Notes under the pieces: model-generated
Database searches by the model: none
What the model was told of the DNA's origin: nothing
Seen by the model: the letters and a program-made list of their open reading frames with translations, nothing else
DNA from: an uncultured Lachnospiraceae bacterium
Lineage (GTDB): Bacteria > Bacillota > Clostridia > Lachnospirales > Lachnospiraceae
Length of the DNA: 8,458 nucleotides
Direction of reading: 5' to 3'
Assembly (NCBI GenBank): GCA_900554925.1
Contig: USJG01000099.1
Location: 1 to 8,458, forward strand
Part shown: piece after piece, positions 7,126-8,458 of the stretch
Position numbering within the stretch: the stretch's first letter is position 1
Layout: each line of letters starts with the position of its first letter
Translations under genes and position numbers: made by a program

Positions 7126-8416
7126 ACAACGCCTCAATCAATTCAAAGTAATTTTCAAAGGTCTTCCCACAGCATTCCGGATCTTTGATGGTTATTTTTC
7201 CTGTTTTTAATCCAATTAATGTAAAGGACATGGCCATACGATGATCTTCATAGGTTTCCACTTCTGTTTCCAAAATTTCTTCCGGCGAAACCGGATAGAT
7301 CCTGATTCCATCTTCCTCCGGCACTTCCTCGCATTTCACTCCCAATCGTCCAAGCTCTGTCAAAATTGCTTTTATTCTGTCAGATTCCTGAAAGCGTATA
7401 TGACCTATATTACGGATCAGGGTAGCACTTTGAGCAAAAGGCGCTAAGACCGCCATAGTCATGGCCTGATCCGAAAAATCCTTCATGGAAATATCAAGTC
7501 CCGGATATTCCCTGATCTGACGTCCTGATACCCGTACTCCATCTTCTTCCTCTTCCAGTGTACATCCCATTTTACTCAGGGCCTTTAAAAACTTTATATC
7601 CCCCTGTAAGGAATCCATATGTACATTATTTACAATAACATCTGTTTTTAATAGTGGAGCCATTGCATAAAAATAACAGGCTCCTGAAACGTCAGGCTCC
7701 ACCTGATACTCTGTTAATCCGAAAGTGTTATTAAAGGGCACCAGGCAGCTGTTTCCTTCTCTTACCACATCAATCCCAAACTGCTTCATCATGGAAAGGG
7801 TCATTTTGATATAAGAGCCTTCTGTCCTGTCCCCGGACATATGCACCTTAAGCCCATCCTTTAACATGACGCCTGACATTAAAAGAGCACTTGCAAACTG
7901 GCTGCTGATACCAGTATCAATACTGACTTCCTTTAAGGAGACAGACTCTGAATTCATGGAAAATGGGAAATGCCCTTTTTCTCCTTTAAAGGCAAATACA
8001 ACACCTGCCTGTGCCAGCAGATCCAAAAGAGGCTCCATAGGACGCCTGCACATCTGGGGAGATGCGTTTAACTCATACTCTCCCTTCGCCAATGCCAACA
8101 TGACCGTAAGAAATCTTGCTGCTGTTCCTGCGCTTCTCACATTAATAACTGCGTGGGTATTGGGGACTTTACCTCCCATTCCCTGTATTATAACCTTTCT
8201 GGTGTTCTCATCTGCTTCCACCTCAAACCCCAGTTGCTTAAGGCTGTCTAAAAACGCTCTGGAGTCATCGCTGAACAAAACTCCATGGAGTGTGCACCGA
8301 TAACCAGACAGGGCCGCAAGCAATAACGCCCTGTTTGTCATACTCTTTGACCCAGGCACCTGCACTCTGATTTCTTTCAGGTTTTCAATCTTTTTTACCC
8401 GATAGCTGCTTTTCAT
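7118..8416 (-). CDS. aroA: 3-phosphoshikimate 1-carboxyvinyltransferase (EPSP synthase)
   Basis: AroA transfers enolpyruvyl from PEP to shikimate-3-phosphate, the sixth step of the shikimate pathway to chorismate and aromatic amino acids. The 432-residue protein is full length with both inverse alpha/beta domains. Visible active-site motifs are PGSKSMTNRA (Lys24, Ser25, Arg29), SAGTAARF (95-102), CRRPM (123-127), DFSDQAM with Asp316 (equivalent of E. coli Asp313), ESDR with Glu344 and Arg347 (E. coli Glu341, Arg344), and EDHRMAM with Arg393 (E. coli Arg386). The residue equivalent to E. coli Pro101 is Phe102, so the segment contacting PEP and glyphosate is not of the enterobacterial type. The ATG at 8416 has a GGAG site 8 bases upstream. 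The gene opens the visible aroA-hflX-rluF unit and ends 8 bases inside hflX. Whether other shikimate genes precede it cannot be seen. Confidence 0.97.
   Translation of the reverse strand: MKSSYRVKKIENLKEIRVQVPGSKSMTNRALLLAALSGYRCTLHGVLFSDDSRAFLDSLKQLGFEVEADENTRKVIIQGMGGKVPNTHAVINVRSAGTAARFLTVMLALAKGEYELNASPQMCRRPMEPLLDLLAQAGVVFAFKGEKGHFPFSMNSESVSLKEVSIDTGISSQFASALLMSGVMLKDGLKVHMSGDRTEGSYIKMTLSMMKQFGIDVVREGNSCLVPFNNTFGLTEYQVEPDVSGACYFYAMAPLLKTDVIVNNVHMDSLQGDIKFLKALSKMGCTLEEEEDGVRVSGRQIREYPGLDISMKDFSDQAMTMAVLAPFAQSATLIRNIGHIRFQESDRIKAILTELGRLGVKCEEVPEEDGIRIYPVSPEEILETEVETYEDHRMAMSFTLIGLKTGKITIKDPECCGKTFENYFELIEALYD
7132..7135 (-). promoter_or_regulatory. Ribosome binding site deciding the hflX start, inside aroA
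   Basis: GAGG within the last codons of aroA is followed by 6 bases and then the hflX ATG at 7125. It overlaps the alternative TTG start at 7137, making that start unlikely. Its position inside the upstream gene fits translational coupling. Confidence 0.65.
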
Positions 8417-8458
8417 AATTAAATCTCCATTTAATTTATATTAACATAACAAGTGTTC
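8417..8458 (-). promoter_or_regulatory. aroA upstream leader with ribosome binding site (cut by window edge)
   Basis: The 42 bases before aroA are very AT-rich and contain GGAG at 8425-8428, 8 bases from the ATG. The stretch reading TTAATATAAAT on the minus strand could supply a -10 element, but a matching -35 box is not visible and would lie at or beyond the edge. The ribosome site is clear; a promoter here is only a possibility. Confidence 0.4.

Noticed and set aside
6581..7210. 209-residue open frame on the plus strand
   Set aside because: It is fully antisense to hflX and the aroA end, which are unmistakable by motifs; its translation has no recognisable domain and looks like a shadow frame.
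7866..8303. 145-residue open frame on the plus strand
   Set aside because: It is antisense to aroA and its composition is that of a shadow frame.

Overview
The window is a compact stretch of bacterial chromosome. Six protein genes all lie on the minus strand, with gaps of 0 to about 30 bases apart from one spacer of roughly 200 bases. Base composition is moderate to low G+C by eye (not counted). Gene families and sequence style, especially the LigA subfamily, the RluF-type pseudouridine synthase and the MetA with Glu111, suggest an anaerobic Firmicute of the class Clostridia, most likely Lachnospiraceae. That placement is inference; there is no rRNA or other taxonomic marker here.

Read in the direction of transcription (right to left), the first block is aroA (EPSP synthase, shikimate pathway), hflX (ribosome-associated GTPase) and rluF (23S rRNA pseudouridine synthase). 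The hflX ATG lies inside the end of aroA, giving an 8-base overlap, and rluF follows hflX after 26 bases, so the three look like one transcription unit. The start of that unit is at or beyond the right edge; only 42 bases upstream of aroA are visible.

After rluF comes an AT-rich spacer (about 4876-5071) with a short GAAA-loop hairpin that may be a weak terminator and an 8-bp inverted repeat close to the next gene. No convincing promoter was found, but this is the most likely place for one.

The second block is ligA (a divergent NAD-dependent DNA ligase), metA (homoserine O-acyltransferase, probably using acetyl-CoA) and a GH133-type glycogen debranching enzyme whose last codons run off the left edge. 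The gaps are 11 and 27 bases, again operon-like. The three functions (DNA nick sealing, methionine synthesis, glycogen breakdown) have no obvious biochemical link.

No mobile element, CRISPR array, tRNA, rRNA or phage gene was seen, and no evidence of a new multi-gene system. The most noteworthy item is the ligase, which keeps its adenylation lysine, zinc cysteines and BRCT domain but differs from the E. coli enzyme at many normally conserved NAD- and DNA-contacting positions.
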